A DNA stretch of 64,000 bases. Origin: an uncultured Acidimicrobiales bacterium (GTDB lineage Bacteria; Actinomycetota; Acidimicrobiia; Acidimicrobiales; SZUA-35). Where the stretch lies: contig CALKTH010000100.1 of assembly GCA_937997485.1 (NCBI GenBank), forward strand, positions 1-64,000, in the 5' to 3' direction. Under the pieces are notes generated by a model that saw nothing but the letters and a program-made list of their open reading frames with translations, had not been told where the DNA came from and made no database searches. Below are positions 32,560 to 44,847 of the stretch, one piece after another. Made by a program: the position numbers and the translations under genes. How positions within the stretch are numbered: position 1 is the first letter of the stretch; each line of letters begins with the position of its first letter.

Positions 32560-34308
32560 TCAGACGCGAGGCGGGTCGACGGCGACCCGCAAACGGCCTT
32601 TGGGCCGCGGGGTGGTCGCCAACAGGTCGGCGAGTTCCTCAGGGCTCGCCGACCGCAGCAGGTAGCGCCCGTCGGCTCGGGGGCCGAGAACGTGGGTGTT
32701 CGGATCTTCGAGGCTCTGGTCCCGGAGAGACTCGGCGAACACGTCAGCCGGTGCTCCGCTCAGTTCCGCAAGAGCACCGTGCGGAGGGAATCCCGGTCCT
32801 CGTCGGACCTCGGACTCTTCAGCAGCAAACGCATCCGTTTGTGCAGACACTGCGGCCCGAACCACGCGATGGTCGGGTGTTCTTGTCTGGATCAGCACCT
32901 CGCCGTCTGACGAGGTTCGCATGACCAAGCGAGCGGCTCGAACGACCAAGGCCATCGCCTGCTCCCCCGCTCGGTAGCGCGGCGCCAGGAGCTCCTGATC
33001 GAAATCGAGGAACGCCACGGCATCCGCCTCGTCGATGCGATGCAGCGCCGCCTCGGTCCCGACGAGCACTCGGTACCGATCAATGTCGTCTCGGTCGGTC
33101 TCGGCTGTCACCTCGCCGACGGGTTCTCCGGCCAACGCAGCCAGTTCTTCCGCCGCCCGATTCACCCCGAGTCGCAGCCGCTTCAGCTTGGTGCCGGTAC
33201 AAACGGCGCAAATCAACGGGCGCTCTTCACCGTCGGTCGACTGAAGGACTCGTCGGCCGTCGACCTCGACTTCGGTCATCAGCCGCTCGCCGTCTTCGGT
33301 CCGTACGAGCTCTCCGCACGACGCACAGGCCAGCATCGGCGCCCGGCCTTTGCGATTGAGAATGCAGACCACTCGACGCTCGGAGCGCAGCAAGCGGACC
33401 AACTCGTCGGAGAACAAACCAGTGCGGCGGGCTTCCTCCGTCCGCTGATCGGCGACACGCACCAGAGGCCACCCGCGACGCTCGTCGGCTCTCGACGGTC
33501 TGATGACCTGATCGGCGGCGGCCAGCGCCGCCAGGGATGGTGCGGGCGACAGCAGCACACACGGCACTCCCGCCCGACGGGCCCGCTCGATGGCGACGTC
33601 GCGGGCATGCCACGTGGGATTTCGCTCCTCCTGCAGCGACTCCTCGTGCTCATCAACGACGAGCACGGCGGCCACCGATCGAAGGGGTGACCACACACCG
33701 GAGCGAGCACCCACAACGGAACCACTCGCCGCGACCTGGGCGAAGTCACGGCCCGCCAACCCAATCCGCCCACCGGCGGCCCGTACGGCTGCACCGATTC
33801 GACGGGCTTGACCAACATCCGGCGTCACGATCAAGGCGTCGCCGAGCGCCGCGGCCGCGATCGCCGCATCGACCGGATCGTGGCTGGGTGGCAATTGCAG
33901 CACGGTGATCCCGGCGGTCGAAAATGCTTGGTGAGCAAGCGGGCTGGCTGGTGGAAGCGTCCGCACGGGCTCGTCACTCGGCGCCGGATAGGCACCAAGC
34001 ATGCGCTCCGGCATGGCGCTCTTGAGGACGGTGGCTGGACGTCCCGCCCATCGGTGAGCTGCCCAGTGGGCAAGATCGACGACCTCAGGTGGCGGCCCGG
34101 CTGAGGACACCTTTGAGATCTCGCGCAGAGCGACGCCCTCGAGAGCTTCCGGATCGATGTCGACGACCCAACCGGCGACGCGCCGTCCGTTCAGGTCGAC
34201 GCGAACAAGCGAGCCAACTCGAATGACCGGCGCCCACCGAGAGGGGACGAGGTAGTCGAACGTCTTGTTGATGCCGGAGACGTCTGGGAGGACCCGGACG
34301 GCACGCAT
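32560..34308 (-). CDS. priA: Primosomal protein N' PriA-like, helicase-motif-deficient
   Basis: 582 residues, shorter than E. coli PriA (732). The N-terminal DNA-binding domain is evident (VRVLPDVSGINKTFDYLVPS, VRVDLNGRRVAGWVVDI). The helicase P-loop is absent: where GSGKT is expected the protein reads QLPPSHDPVDAAIAAAAL. The Walker B region survives as VLVVDEHEESLQEERNPTWH. Only two of four zinc Cys pairs remain (CASC and CAVC). Loss of helicase motifs is known for actinobacterial PriA homologues, so it probably acts in replication restart as a loader without unwinding. It is 24 nt downstream of metK in the coaBC-metK-priA order usual for Actinobacteria. Confidence 0.88.
   Translation of the reverse strand: MRAVRVLPDVSGINKTFDYLVPSRWAPVIRVGSLVRVDLNGRRVAGWVVDIDPEALEGVALREISKVSSAGPPPEVVDLAHWAAHRWAGRPATVLKSAMPERMLGAYPAPSDEPVRTLPPASPLAHQAFSTAGITVLQLPPSHDPVDAAIAAAALGDALIVTPDVGQARRIGAAVRAAGGRIGLAGRDFAQVAASGSVVGARSGVWSPLRSVAAVLVVDEHEESLQEERNPTWHARDVAIERARRAGVPCVLLSPAPSLAALAAADQVIRPSRADERRGWPLVRVADQRTEEARRTGLFSDELVRLLRSERRVVCILNRKGRAPMLACASCGELVRTEDGERLMTEVEVDGRRVLQSTDGEERPLICAVCTGTKLKRLRLGVNRAAEELAALAGEPVGEVTAETDRDDIDRYRVLVGTEAALHRIDEADAVAFLDFDQELLAPRYRAGEQAMALVVRAARLVMRTSSDGEVLIQTRTPDHRVVRAAVSAQTDAFAAEESEVRRGPGFPPHGALAELSGAPADVFAESLRDQSLEDPNTHVLGPRADGRYLLRSASPEELADLLATTPRPKGRLRVAVDPPRV
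32571..32590. terminator. Hairpin between the surface protein gene and priA
   Basis: GCGGGTCG (32571-32578) and CGACCCGC (32583-32590) form a perfect 8-bp GC-rich stem with a 4-nt loop, 23 nt after the surface protein stop. It overlaps the last codons of the convergent priA gene. A terminator for the plus-strand gene is likely; no U-tract. Confidence 0.5.
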
Positions 34309-34332
34309 CGGAGCAGGCAGAAGGGCCCGGAC

Positions 34333-35535
34333 CTAGAGGTTGAGAGCCGACGCGAGTGCGTCGACCCGGTCGGTCCGCTCCCAGGTGAAGGCGTCGTCGC
34401 TGGCCTGGCGACCGAAGTGACCGTAGGCCGCTGTCTGGGCGTACATGGGGCGACGAAGGTCGAGATCTCGGAGGATCGCAGCCGGACGGAGGTCGAAGAC
34501 ATCCATCACCGCGGCGCTAATGGCGGCCGGATCCACCGTTTCGGTTCCGAAGGTTTCGACCATCACCGACATCGGACGGGCCACGCCGATGGCGTAGGCG
34601 ACCTGGACTTCGCAGCGGCTGGCGGCACCAGAGGCAACCACGTTCTTGGCCACCCAACGGGTGGCGTAGGCCGCGGAGCGGTCCACCTTGGACGGGTCCT
34701 TGCCGGAGAAGGCACCACCGCCGTGGCGAGCGCTGCCTCCGTAGGTGTCCACGATGATCTTGCGGCCAGTGAGGCCGGCGTCGCCCACGGGGCCACCGAT
34801 CACGAAACGGCCGGTGGGGTTGACGAAGATCTCGTAGTCGTCACCCTGGAACTGCTCGGGGATCACGGGCCGGATAACGTGCTCGATGAGATCGGGACGG
34901 ATCATGGAGTCACGATCGATGCCGTCGTCGTGCTGGGTCGACACGAGCACGGTGCGCAACCGAACCGGCTTGCCGTTCTCATAGTCGAAGGTGACCTGGG
35001 TCTTGCCGTCGGGGCGGAGGTAGGGAACCGTGCCGGCGCGGCGCACCTCGGCGAGCTGCTCAGCCATGCGGTGGGCCACGTGAATCGGCAGCGGCATCAG
35101 CTCGGGCGTTTCATCGCAGGCGTAACCGAACATCATGCCCTGGTCACCAGCGCCTTGATCGTCGATGGCGTCGCCGGTCGAGCCGGTGTCACGAACTTCT
35201 TCGGACTTGTCGACACCCTGTGCGATGTCGGCGGACTGCTCGTCGATGGCGACCATCACGCCACAGGTGCTGCCATCGAAGCCGTAGCTCTCTCGGTCGT
35301 AGCCGATCTTGTTGATCGTGTTGCGAACCACCGAAGGGATGTCGACGTAGGCCGACGTGGTGATCTCGCCAGCGATGATCGCCAGACCGGTGGTCACCAT
35401 GGTCTCGCATGCGACGCGACTCGTCGGGTCCTCCGTGAGGAGCGCATCCAGGATGCTGTCGGAGATTTGGTCGGCCATCTTGTCGGGGTGGCCTTCAGTG
35501 ACCGATTCCGAGGTGAAGGTGAAATTGTCGCTCAC
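34333..35535 (-). CDS. metK: S-adenosylmethionine synthetase
   Basis: 400 residues from GTG 35535, which gives the family-typical start (V)[20 protein letters not shown]; a TTG at 35571 would overlap coaBC and add 12 unconserved residues. Signature segments are [21 protein letters not shown] (the ATP-site GAGDQG) and [16 protein letters not shown] (the phosphate P-loop-like GGGAFSGKD). It makes SAM from methionine and ATP as a homotetramer, needing magnesium and potassium. It lies between coaBC and priA. Supports the several SAM methyltransferases in this region in a general sense only. Confidence 0.95.
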   Translation of the reverse strand: MSDNFTFTSESVTEGHPDKMADQISDSILDALLTEDPTSRVACETMVTTGLAIIAGEITTSAYVDIPSVVRNTINKIGYDRESYGFDGSTCGVMVAIDEQSADIAQGVDKSEEVRDTGSTGDAIDDQGAGDQGMMFGYACDETPELMPLPIHVAHRMAEQLAEVRRAGTVPYLRPDGKTQVTFDYENGKPVRLRTVLVSTQHDDGIDRDSMIRPDLIEHVIRPVIPEQFQGDDYEIFVNPTGRFVIGGPVGDAGLTGRKIIVDTYGGSARHGGGAFSGKDPSKVDRSAAYATRWVAKNVVASGAASRCEVQVAYAIGVARPMSVMVETFGTETVDPAAISAAVMDVFDLRPAAILRDLDLRRPMYAQTAAYGHFGRQASDDAFTWERTDRVDALASALNL

Positions 35536-35563
35536 GGTGTCATACCTGTCTGTGGTTGTTTCT

Positions 35564-36757
35564 TCAGCCAAGCCGGGCTCGAGCAGCGTCGAGCACGGCG
35601 TCGGCTACAAGGTCTTTCCCGCTGAGCGGGATATCGATCGACTCGCCATCGGCTCCGAAGATCGTCACGGCATTGGTGTCATGTGCGAAGCCGACGCCAG
35701 GCGCCGAAACATCGTTGCCCACGATCAGATCCGCGCCCTTCCGCTTCAACTTCGCCGTGGCATTCTGCCGCAGGTCGGAGGTCTCTGCGGCGAATCCGAC
35801 CAGTATCTGCCCCGACGGCTTGTTCGCCCCGAGTCCAGCGAGGATGTCATTGGTCCGCACGAGTGCAATCGTGGGCACGCCATCGGCCTTCTTGATCTTT
35901 CCGGTCGCGACCTCCGCCGGGCGAAAGTCGGCAACGGCGGCAGACATCACGACGATGTCGGCGGCAGCGGCTGCGCCCTTCATCGCCTCTTCCATCTCGG
36001 CTGCGCTCACGACCTCGACTCGATCGATGTCGGCGTGACTGGGAAGCGTGGACGTGGTGACCAGGGTGACCGAGGCGCCACGTCGCTGAGCGGCTTCAGC
36101 GACAGCGTGGCCCTGACGGCCCGTGGATCGGTTCCCAATGAAACGGACCGGATCAATGGCTTCACGAGTTCCGCCGGCGCTCACAACCACCGACAGGCCA
36201 GCGAGATCTTGCTCAGCGGTCAGCGTGGCCAGGACCTGGTCGACGACCGTGACGGGAGCAGCGAGACGGCCCTTGCCGATGTCGCCGCCAGCGAGACGGC
36301 CCTCTTCCGGTGGCACGATGATCACGTTCCGCTCCGCCAAGACGCCGAGGTTCTCCTGAATTGCGGGGTGTTCCCACATTTCGGTGTGCATCGCCGGGCA
36401 AAGGATGACGGGGGCTTCGGTTGCGATCAGCGTCGCCGAGAGCAGATCGGCGGACCGGCCAGTGCGGTAGTCCGAGATGATGCGAGCGGTCGCCGGGCAC
36501 ACGACGATGGCGTCACAGGTTTGACCGAGTGTGGTGTGCGGAATGGGATCCGGATCGTCCCACAGCGACGTCTTTGGGCGCTCGGAGGCGAGCGCGACAA
36601 AGGTGGTCTCACCGACCATGTGCAAGGCAGCATCGGTCAGAATCGGAATGACGTGGGCGCCCAGATCAACGAGTCGACGACAGACCTCAATCGACTTGTA
36701 GGCGGCAATGCCCCCGGTGACGCCGAGAACGATCCGCCGACCTTCCAGTGGCCCCAC
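35564..36757 (-). CDS. coaBC: Bifunctional phosphopantothenoylcysteine decarboxylase / phosphopantothenate-cysteine ligase
   Basis: 397 residues with a GTG start. The N-terminal CoaC flavodoxin-like half has [19 protein letters not shown], the decarboxylase His in IPHTTLG, and [13 protein letters not shown], where the E. coli motif is PAMN-x2-MW; the His form appears to be usual in Actinobacteria. The C-terminal CoaB half has [37 protein letters not shown] and a late [17 protein letters not shown]. The two activities convert phosphopantothenate to phosphopantetheine in CoA synthesis. It lies 20 nt after rpoZ and upstream of metK. Confidence 0.93.
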   Translation of the reverse strand: MGPLEGRRIVLGVTGGIAAYKSIEVCRRLVDLGAHVIPILTDAALHMVGETTFVALASERPKTSLWDDPDPIPHTTLGQTCDAIVVCPATARIISDYRTGRSADLLSATLIATEAPVILCPAMHTEMWEHPAIQENLGVLAERNVIIVPPEEGRLAGGDIGKGRLAAPVTVVDQVLATLTAEQDLAGLSVVVSAGGTREAIDPVRFIGNRSTGRQGHAVAEAAQRRGASVTLVTTSTLPSHADIDRVEVVSAAEMEEAMKGAAAAADIVVMSAAVADFRPAEVATGKIKKADGVPTIALVRTNDILAGLGANKPSGQILVGFAAETSDLRQNATAKLKRKGADLIVGNDVSAPGVGFAHDTNAVTIFGADGESIDIPLSGKDLVADAVLDAARARLG

Positions 36758-36777
36758 GGTTCGTGCAGCAGGCCCGG

Positions 36778-37065
36778 TCAGGCAGCGTCGCCGGAGGCGG
36801 CTGCCTCGGCTGCGCTGAGCGCGCCCTTGACGGGCACGATCTTGTCGACCGCAATCTCTTCGAACGCGATCGAGAGAGGCTTGCGAGCCACAGAGGTGAC
36901 CTGCGGCGGCACCATGGCGCCGATGCCCTCGTTCAAGCGGCCGAAGTAGGCGTTGATCTGGCGAGCACGGGTGGAAGCCAAGGTGCAGAGCCCGAACTTG
37001 GAGCCTGCCTTGTCCATGAGGCCCTCGACCTGCGGGTGCATCATCGTGTCTTGCTGTTCAGCCAT
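36778..37065 (-). CDS. rpoZ: RNA polymerase omega subunit
   Basis: 95 residues. LMDKAGSKFGLCTLASTRAR is the conserved helix that wraps the beta' C-terminus, followed by QINAYFGRLNEGIGAMVPPQ and the LSIAFEEIAVDKIV segment. It assists assembly and stability of RNA polymerase. Starts 9 nt after the gmk stop; TAGGCT overlapping that stop codon and ending 6 nt before the ATG suggests an extra leaderless promoter. The gmk-rpoZ-coaBC-metK order is standard. Confidence 0.94.
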   Translation of the reverse strand: MAEQQDTMMHPQVEGLMDKAGSKFGLCTLASTRARQINAYFGRLNEGIGAMVPPQVTSVARKPLSIAFEEIAVDKIVPVKGALSAAEAAASGDAA

Positions 37066-37071
37066 CCTGAC

Positions 37072-37077
37072 AGCCTA
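37072..37077 (-). promoter_or_regulatory. -10-like box for rpoZ (leaderless, overlapping the gmk stop)
   Basis: TAGGCT on the minus strand contains the gmk TAG stop and ends 6 nt before the rpoZ ATG. No Shine-Dalgarno sequence at useful distance. Confidence 0.42.
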
Positions 37078-37632
37078 TCGCCGATGGTTTTCGATGGCGG
37101 CACGAATCTCTCGGACGGTGGTTTCCAGATCGTCGTTCACAATCGAGTGCGCGCCGAGTTCCATCCCAGCGTTCGTTTCCTCGCGCGCTTTGTCCAGCCG
37201 CTGCTGCACCTTCTCTTCGGGGTCGCCACGGCGCCGCAGGCGAGCTTCCTGCTCCGCAGCGGACGGAGCGTGCAGAAAGATGAGGAGCGCATCGGGGTCG
37301 ATGGCCTTGACCTGGCGAGCGCCCTGCACATCGATTTCGTAGATCAGATCCTTGCCATCGGGAGCGTCCGGCGTGGGCGTGCCGTAGTAGTTGCCGAGGA
37401 ACTCGGCCCACTCCACGAAGCCACCGGCGTCGATCCGGTCTTCGAACGCTGCTCGAGAGACAAAGACGTAGGCATCCTCGGACTCGCCCTCACGCCGCTC
37501 TCTCGTGGTCCACGACCGGCTCAGCCAGAGATCGTCATAGCGCTCGACCAGCAGGCTGACCACCGTGCCTTTGCCGACCCCACCCGGACCCGAAACGATG
37601 ACGACGATTGGCTCGGCCGACGACTCCGACAT
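37075..37632 (-). CDS. gmk: Guanylate kinase
   Basis: 185 residues. Walker A is [10 protein letters not shown] (14-23), then [19 protein letters not shown] (GMP-binding), [17 protein letters not shown] and [17 protein letters not shown] with the conserved Asp, and [19 protein letters not shown] in the lid. Phosphorylates GMP to GDP. It follows mihF by 6 nt and precedes rpoZ, the canonical order. Confidence 0.95.
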   Translation of the reverse strand: MSESSAEPIVVIVSGPGGVGKGTVVSLLVERYDDLWLSRSWTTRERREGESEDAYVFVSRAAFEDRIDAGGFVEWAEFLGNYYGTPTPDAPDGKDLIYEIDVQGARQVKAIDPDALLIFLHAPSAAEQEARLRRRGDPEEKVQQRLDKAREETNAGMELGAHSIVNDDLETTVREIRAAIENHRR

Positions 37633-37638
37633 CTCGCC

Positions 37639-37956
37639 TCAGTCGCCGAAGGCGCTCAGCAGCGCGTCCCGCTGATTCGGGCCGAGGCCAGACAGGCGGC
37701 GAGACTCAGCAATGCCAATCTCCTCCATCGTGCGCCGAGCCTTGACCTTGCCAACGCCAGGAAGGGATTCGACCATGGCGAGCACCTTGATGCCAGCGAC
37801 GACGTCGTCGCTGTCGGCCAACTCGAGCAATTCAGGCAGCGAAAGCGAGCCCATCTTCAATCGGGCCTTGGTATCGGCCCGAACACGGCGTACGAGTGCC
37901 GCCTTCTCCAGGGCTGCTTGTCGCTGTTCGTCTGTGAGACGGGGAGGCGTGGGCAT
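37639..37956 (-). CDS. mihF: Actinobacterial integration host factor
   Basis: 105 residues. The helix-two-turn-helix core includes LTDEQRQAALEKAALVRRVR, ADTKARLKMGSLSLPELLEL and the DNA-contacting SLPGVGKVKARRTMEEIGIA, followed by LGPNQRDALL. It is a nucleoid protein found only in Actinobacteria, essential in mycobacteria and unrelated to E. coli IHF. In mycobacteria it is preceded by pyrF, which is missing here: pyrD lies directly upstream. A TAACGT box ends 6 nt before the ATG, so it probably has its own leaderless promoter after the hairpin at the end of the pyr operon. Confidence 0.94.
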   Translation of the reverse strand: MPTPPRLTDEQRQAALEKAALVRRVRADTKARLKMGSLSLPELLELADSDDVVAGIKVLAMVESLPGVGKVKARRTMEEIGIAESRRLSGLGPNQRDALLSAFGD

Positions 37957-37962
37957 GCCGAG

Positions 37963-37968
37963 ACGTTA
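37963..37968 (-). promoter_or_regulatory. -10-like box for mihF (leaderless)
   Basis: TAACGT on the minus strand fits TANNNT, ends 6 nt before the mihF ATG, and lies just beyond the hairpin that follows pyrD. No Shine-Dalgarno sequence is visible. Confidence 0.5.
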
Positions 37969-37979
37969 TCGAGCCAGGG

Positions 37980-38015
37980 CCGGGGTTCACCGGATTCTGA
38001 GTCTCGAGACCCCGG
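37980..38015 (-). terminator. Hairpin after pyrD
   Basis: CCGGGGT (37980-37986) pairs with ACCCCGG (38009-38015); the 22-nt loop contains the palindrome GTCTCGAGAC. One arm starts 1 nt after the pyrD stop. Likely end of the pyrimidine operon transcript; no U-tract. Confidence 0.55.
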
Positions 38016-38016
38016 T

Positions 38017-38988
38017 TCAGAACTCGGCGGCGCCGATCAGCTCACGAAAGCTCGACACGCCGTGCTCGGCACACCACGCACCGAGCTCGTGAGTCAGCCG
38101 CTCACAGGTGCGAGGATCGGAGAACGTCGCCGTGCCGACCTGCACGGCTGAGGCGCCAACGAGGGCGAACTCAACCACGTCTTCGACCGTGCGCACTCCT
38201 CCGACGGCGACGATGGGGAGATCCGGGTGCTGAGCCCGAACATCGGCGACAGCTCGGACTGCGAGTGCGTGAATGGCAGGGCCGGAGACACCGCCTCCAC
38301 TCCCCCGGCCACCGAGCGAGCCAATGCGCGGCCGACGAGAAACCGGATCGATGCTGAGGCCAAAGTACGTATTGGACAGCGTCACCGCGGCCGCGCCGGC
38401 GTCGGCCGCCGCGCCGGCAATGTCGGCAAGGCCGGGGCCAACGTTGGGACTGAGCTTGGCCCAGCGCGGCAGCCCGCAGGCCGCCGTCGCCCCGATGACG
38501 TCGGTGGTGAGATCGCAGCTGTGGGCGAACAGTTGATTTCCGTGCTCGGTGTTTGGGCAGGAGATGTTGACTTCTACCGCAACGATGGAGGACGACGCTC
38601 CAGCCAGCATCTCGGCTGCCTGGCGATAGTCCTCGGTTGTTCGGCCCCAGATGGAGGCGACCACACGGGCACCAGCCGCTTCAAGCGCCGGCAGCTCGTC
38701 ATCGATCCATGCCTGCACGCCCGGACCCTGGAGCCCGACACTGTTCATCATCCCGGACGGCGTCTGGTGGATCCGCACGCCGGGATTGCCGTCCCACGGA
38801 AACGGGGAGAGCGACTTCACCACGACAGCGCCAAGGGCAGAAAGGTCCATGAAGTCGGCCAACTCCGCGCCGTGGCCCGCCGTACCCGACGCCGTCATGA
38901 TTGGCGCGGGAAGGCCAAGCCCGCCGACCTCGGTCGACAGATCGACGTCTGCCGACCCGGCGGGGGCCCGTCGCCTTCCCAGTCCCAT
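38017..38988 (-). CDS. pyrD: Dihydroorotate dehydrogenase (class 1-like)
   Basis: 323 residues from ATG 38988 (a GTG one codon upstream would also do). VGGLGLPAPIMTASGT opens the TIM barrel, AVEVNISCPNTEHGNQLF has the class 1 catalytic Cys region, and KLSPNVGPGLADIA, LSNTYFGLSIDP, GGVSGPAIHALAVRAV and VAVGGVRTVEDVVEFALVGA bind FMN and substrate. Lack of an N-terminal membrane helix argues against class 2. A class 1B enzyme would need the PyrK electron-transfer subunit, but no pyrK is adjacent, so the electron acceptor is uncertain. Last gene of the pyr operon, 5 nt after carB. Confidence 0.9.
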   Translation of the reverse strand: MGLGRRRAPAGSADVDLSTEVGGLGLPAPIMTASGTAGHGAELADFMDLSALGAVVVKSLSPFPWDGNPGVRIHQTPSGMMNSVGLQGPGVQAWIDDELPALEAAGARVVASIWGRTTEDYRQAAEMLAGASSSIVAVEVNISCPNTEHGNQLFAHSCDLTTDVIGATAACGLPRWAKLSPNVGPGLADIAGAAADAGAAAVTLSNTYFGLSIDPVSRRPRIGSLGGRGSGGGVSGPAIHALAVRAVADVRAQHPDLPIVAVGGVRTVEDVVEFALVGASAVQVGTATFSDPRTCERLTHELGAWCAEHGVSSFRELIGAAEF

Positions 38989-38993
38989 CACGA

Positions 38994-42331
<3,338 letters not shown>

Positions 42332-42332
<1 letters not shown>

Positions 42333-43471
42333 CAGTGCGTTCCGTTCATGGTGTCGTTGTTCATGAGGGCGTTGAAGCGGTCAAACAGATAGGCGGAGTC
42401 GTGCGGGCCTGGGCTCGCTTCGGGATGGTGCTGCACGCTGAAGGCTCGCTCGCCCCGCACGCTCATCCCTTCGCAGACGCCGTCGTTCAGGTTCACGTGC
42501 GTCACATCCGCAACATCCGCAATCGATTCGCCAAGCACAGCGAAGTTGTGGTTCTGGCTTGTGATCTCGACCTTGTTCGTCGTGACGTCCCGCACCGGAT
42601 GATTCGCTCCGTGGTGCCCGAATGGCAGCTTCGTCATCTCACCCCCGATGGCCAGTGAGAGCAGCTGGTGTCCGAGGCAGATGCCAAAGACCGGCACGTT
42701 GCCGACCAAGCCTTTGATGGCCTCGATGGCGCCTGGGTTCATCTCCGGGTCGCCGGGACCGTTCGAGAGGAACACGCCGTCCACCTGTCGGGCCAGCACG
42801 TCGGCGGCCGACGTGCTGGCGGGAACGACCTCGACCGAGGCGAACCGGCCGAGGTGATCCAAGATGGTGGTCTTGATGCCGAAATCGAAGGCCACGATGC
42901 GCTTGGCCGGGGCACCGTCGGGCCCGACGGCACCGGGGACGAGGCCAACCGTGTAGGGCTCGGCCGTGGTCACCTGCGAGACGAGGTCGACTCCATTGGT
43001 GCCTGGCTCAGCAGCGGCAGCTGCGGTGAGCGTGGCGAGATCGACTGCTCCATCGCCCTCGACGGGAGCGAACGACCCCGGCATCGCGCCGGTGGTGCGA
43101 AGCAGCCGAGTCAGCCGGCGAGTGTCGAGGCCGGCGATGCCCGGCATCCCGTGGCGGCGCAAGAACCCATCGAGGTCTTCCTCCGCTCGATAGTTCGAGT
43201 GACGGCGAGCGAGATCGCGAACGACGACGCCGCGGGCGAAGGTGCCCCGGCTCTCGTTGTCGGCTGAGTTCGTGCCGTAATTGCCGATGTGGGGGTACGT
43301 GAAGGTGATGATCTGGCCGGCATACGAGGGGTCGGTCACGACCTCCTGGTAGCCACAAAGCGCGGTGTTGAACACCACTTCGCCGGAGGCCTGAGCGGGG
43401 GCCCCGATGGCCTCGCCTTCGAACACACTTCCGTCAGCCAACACCAACGCTGCGCCTGCTGGTTTCGTCAT
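42332..43471 (-). CDS. carA: Carbamoyl-phosphate synthase small subunit
   Basis: 379 residues from ATG 43471, which overlaps the pyrC stop by 4 nt (ATGA). The N-terminal domain has [15 protein letters not shown] and [20 protein letters not shown]; the class I glutaminase has [11 protein letters not shown], the nucleophile Cys in [16 protein letters not shown] and the His/Glu pair in [14 protein letters not shown]. It supplies ammonia from glutamine to CarB through a tunnel. Fifth of six genes from the pyr promoter. Confidence 0.95.
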
Positions 43472-44847
43472 CGCTGCACCTGTCCGTTCTCGAGGGTGAT
43501 CTTGCCGTTCTTCACCGTGTGTCGATTCCTTCCGGTCATTGTCCATCCCTGAAAGAGCGTGTTCCGAGCATTACTTCGGAGATCGGAGCGATCAACGCTC
43601 CACTGGAGTGTCTGATCGATCGCCGTGAGATTTGCCGGCCGACCGGGCTCGATGAGGCAACCGTGCCGGTCGGCAACACCCGCGATCTCGGCGGGCTGCC
43701 AGGAAAGCAGTGCGACGAGCTCGGCCAGCGAGCGCCGGTGTTCGGCTGCGACGGGAACCACGGCGCGGTGTTGGGCCCCTTCGATTGCCGTTCCGATCGG
43801 GTCAGCACCCTCATCCGCATCCACCACGAAGGCGGTGTGGAGGGCAGCGAAGCCAGTCTCGAGCGAGACGGCTCCCGACGAGGCCTCGTCGAAGGGCCGT
43901 TCCTTGGCATCGTCGGTGTGGGGCCGGTGATCCGAGGCGATCGCATCGATCGTTCCGTCGGCCAACCCATCTCTCAGGGCGAGCACATTCTCCGCGGTGC
44001 GGAGTGGTGGCTGCACCTTTGTCGCCGGATCAAAACCAGCGCAGGACTCATCGGTGAAGAGCAGATGGTGAGGCGTGACTTCGGCCGTGATGGGAAGGCC
44101 CCCGGCCTTGGCGGCGCGAATCATGGCCACCGAGCCGGCAGTAGAGATCGACTGAAAGTGAACCCGAGCGCCGGTGAGCCGCGACAGCGTGATGTCACGC
44201 ATGACCATGAGTTCCTCCGCCTCTGCCGGGCAACCGGGAAGGCCGAGGCGGCTGGAGACCGCACCCTCGTGCATCACACCACCGGCAGCGAGCGCGGCAG
44301 AAGAACAGTGCTGAGCCAAGACGAGCGGACGACCGAGGGATGCTTCCAACCCAACGAGGTATTCACAGGCCCGCCGCATGAACAGGTCATCTTGGATGCC
44401 CACCCCGACGTCGCAGAAGAGCGACACTCCGTGATCAGCCAGTTCTCCGAGCGGTGCGAGCACCTGCCCGTCTCGAGCGATGCTCACCGTTCCGGCACCG
44501 ACAATCTCGCACGCGGCCGACCGGCCAAGCGCTTCGAGATCAGCCAGGTCGGCGAGCCGGTCGCCCCCGTTGCGAGGCATCACCACGATCGCGGTGTAGC
44601 CCCCGGCAGCGGCGGCCTCACTGGTTGCCTGGACAGTGTCCGCGGCCTCTCGTCCCGGTTCGGCCACGTCGGTGTGCAGATCAACGAAGCCCGGCGTGAT
44701 CACGCAACCGCTGGCGTCGAGCACTACGTCTCCGGACAAATCTGGCCCGACGTCTTGGATCTGTCCTGTCACGCCATCGACACAAACGTCGCCGGAGCGC
44801 TCACCGGAGGCATCGAGCAGCCGACCGCCCTTCAACACAACGGTCAT
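43468..44847 (-). CDS. pyrC: Dihydroorotase-like protein with degenerate metal site
   Basis: 459-residue amidohydrolase that aligns along its length with actinobacterial dihydroorotase. Conserved parts include FVDLHTD, VLAQHCS, ITAEVTPHHLLF, KVQPPLR and IASDHRPH. Compared with active enzymes, the metal motif H-x-H is His58-x-Asp60, the following Arg (REPG) is Ala62, the FSDDG motif is FCDVG (144-148), the third His ligand (H-x-x-H) is Ser233 after His230, and N-PPLR is Q-PPLR. His180 and Asp306 are kept. It resembles the inactive PyrC' partners of some ATCases more than a working zinc enzyme. It overlaps pyrB and carA by 4 nt each, so it belongs to the pyr operon. Confidence 0.85.
   Translation of the reverse strand: MTVVLKGGRLLDASGERSGDVCVDGVTGQIQDVGPDLSGDVVLDASGCVITPGFVDLHTDVAEPGREAADTVQATSEAAAAGGYTAIVVMPRNGGDRLADLADLEALGRSAACEIVGAGTVSIARDGQVLAPLGELADHGVSLFCDVGVGIQDDLFMRRACEYLVGLEASLGRPLVLAQHCSSAALAAGGVMHEGAVSSRLGLPGCPAEAEELMVMRDITLSRLTGARVHFQSISTAGSVAMIRAAKAGGLPITAEVTPHHLLFTDESCAGFDPATKVQPPLRTAENVLALRDGLADGTIDAIASDHRPHTDDAKERPFDEASSGAVSLETGFAALHTAFVVDADEGADPIGTAIEGAQHRAVVPVAAEHRRSLAELVALLSWQPAEIAGVADRHGCLIEPGRPANLTAIDQTLQWSVDRSDLRSNARNTLFQGWTMTGRNRHTVKNGKITLENGQVQR

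Noticed and set aside
35536-35571. TTG 35571 as the metK start
   Set aside because: It adds 12 residues absent from the family and overlaps coaBC; GTG 35535 gives the conserved start.
34417-35625. Plus-strand open frame opposite metK
   Set aside because: Mirror of metK codon bias; no Shine-Dalgarno sequence or domain.
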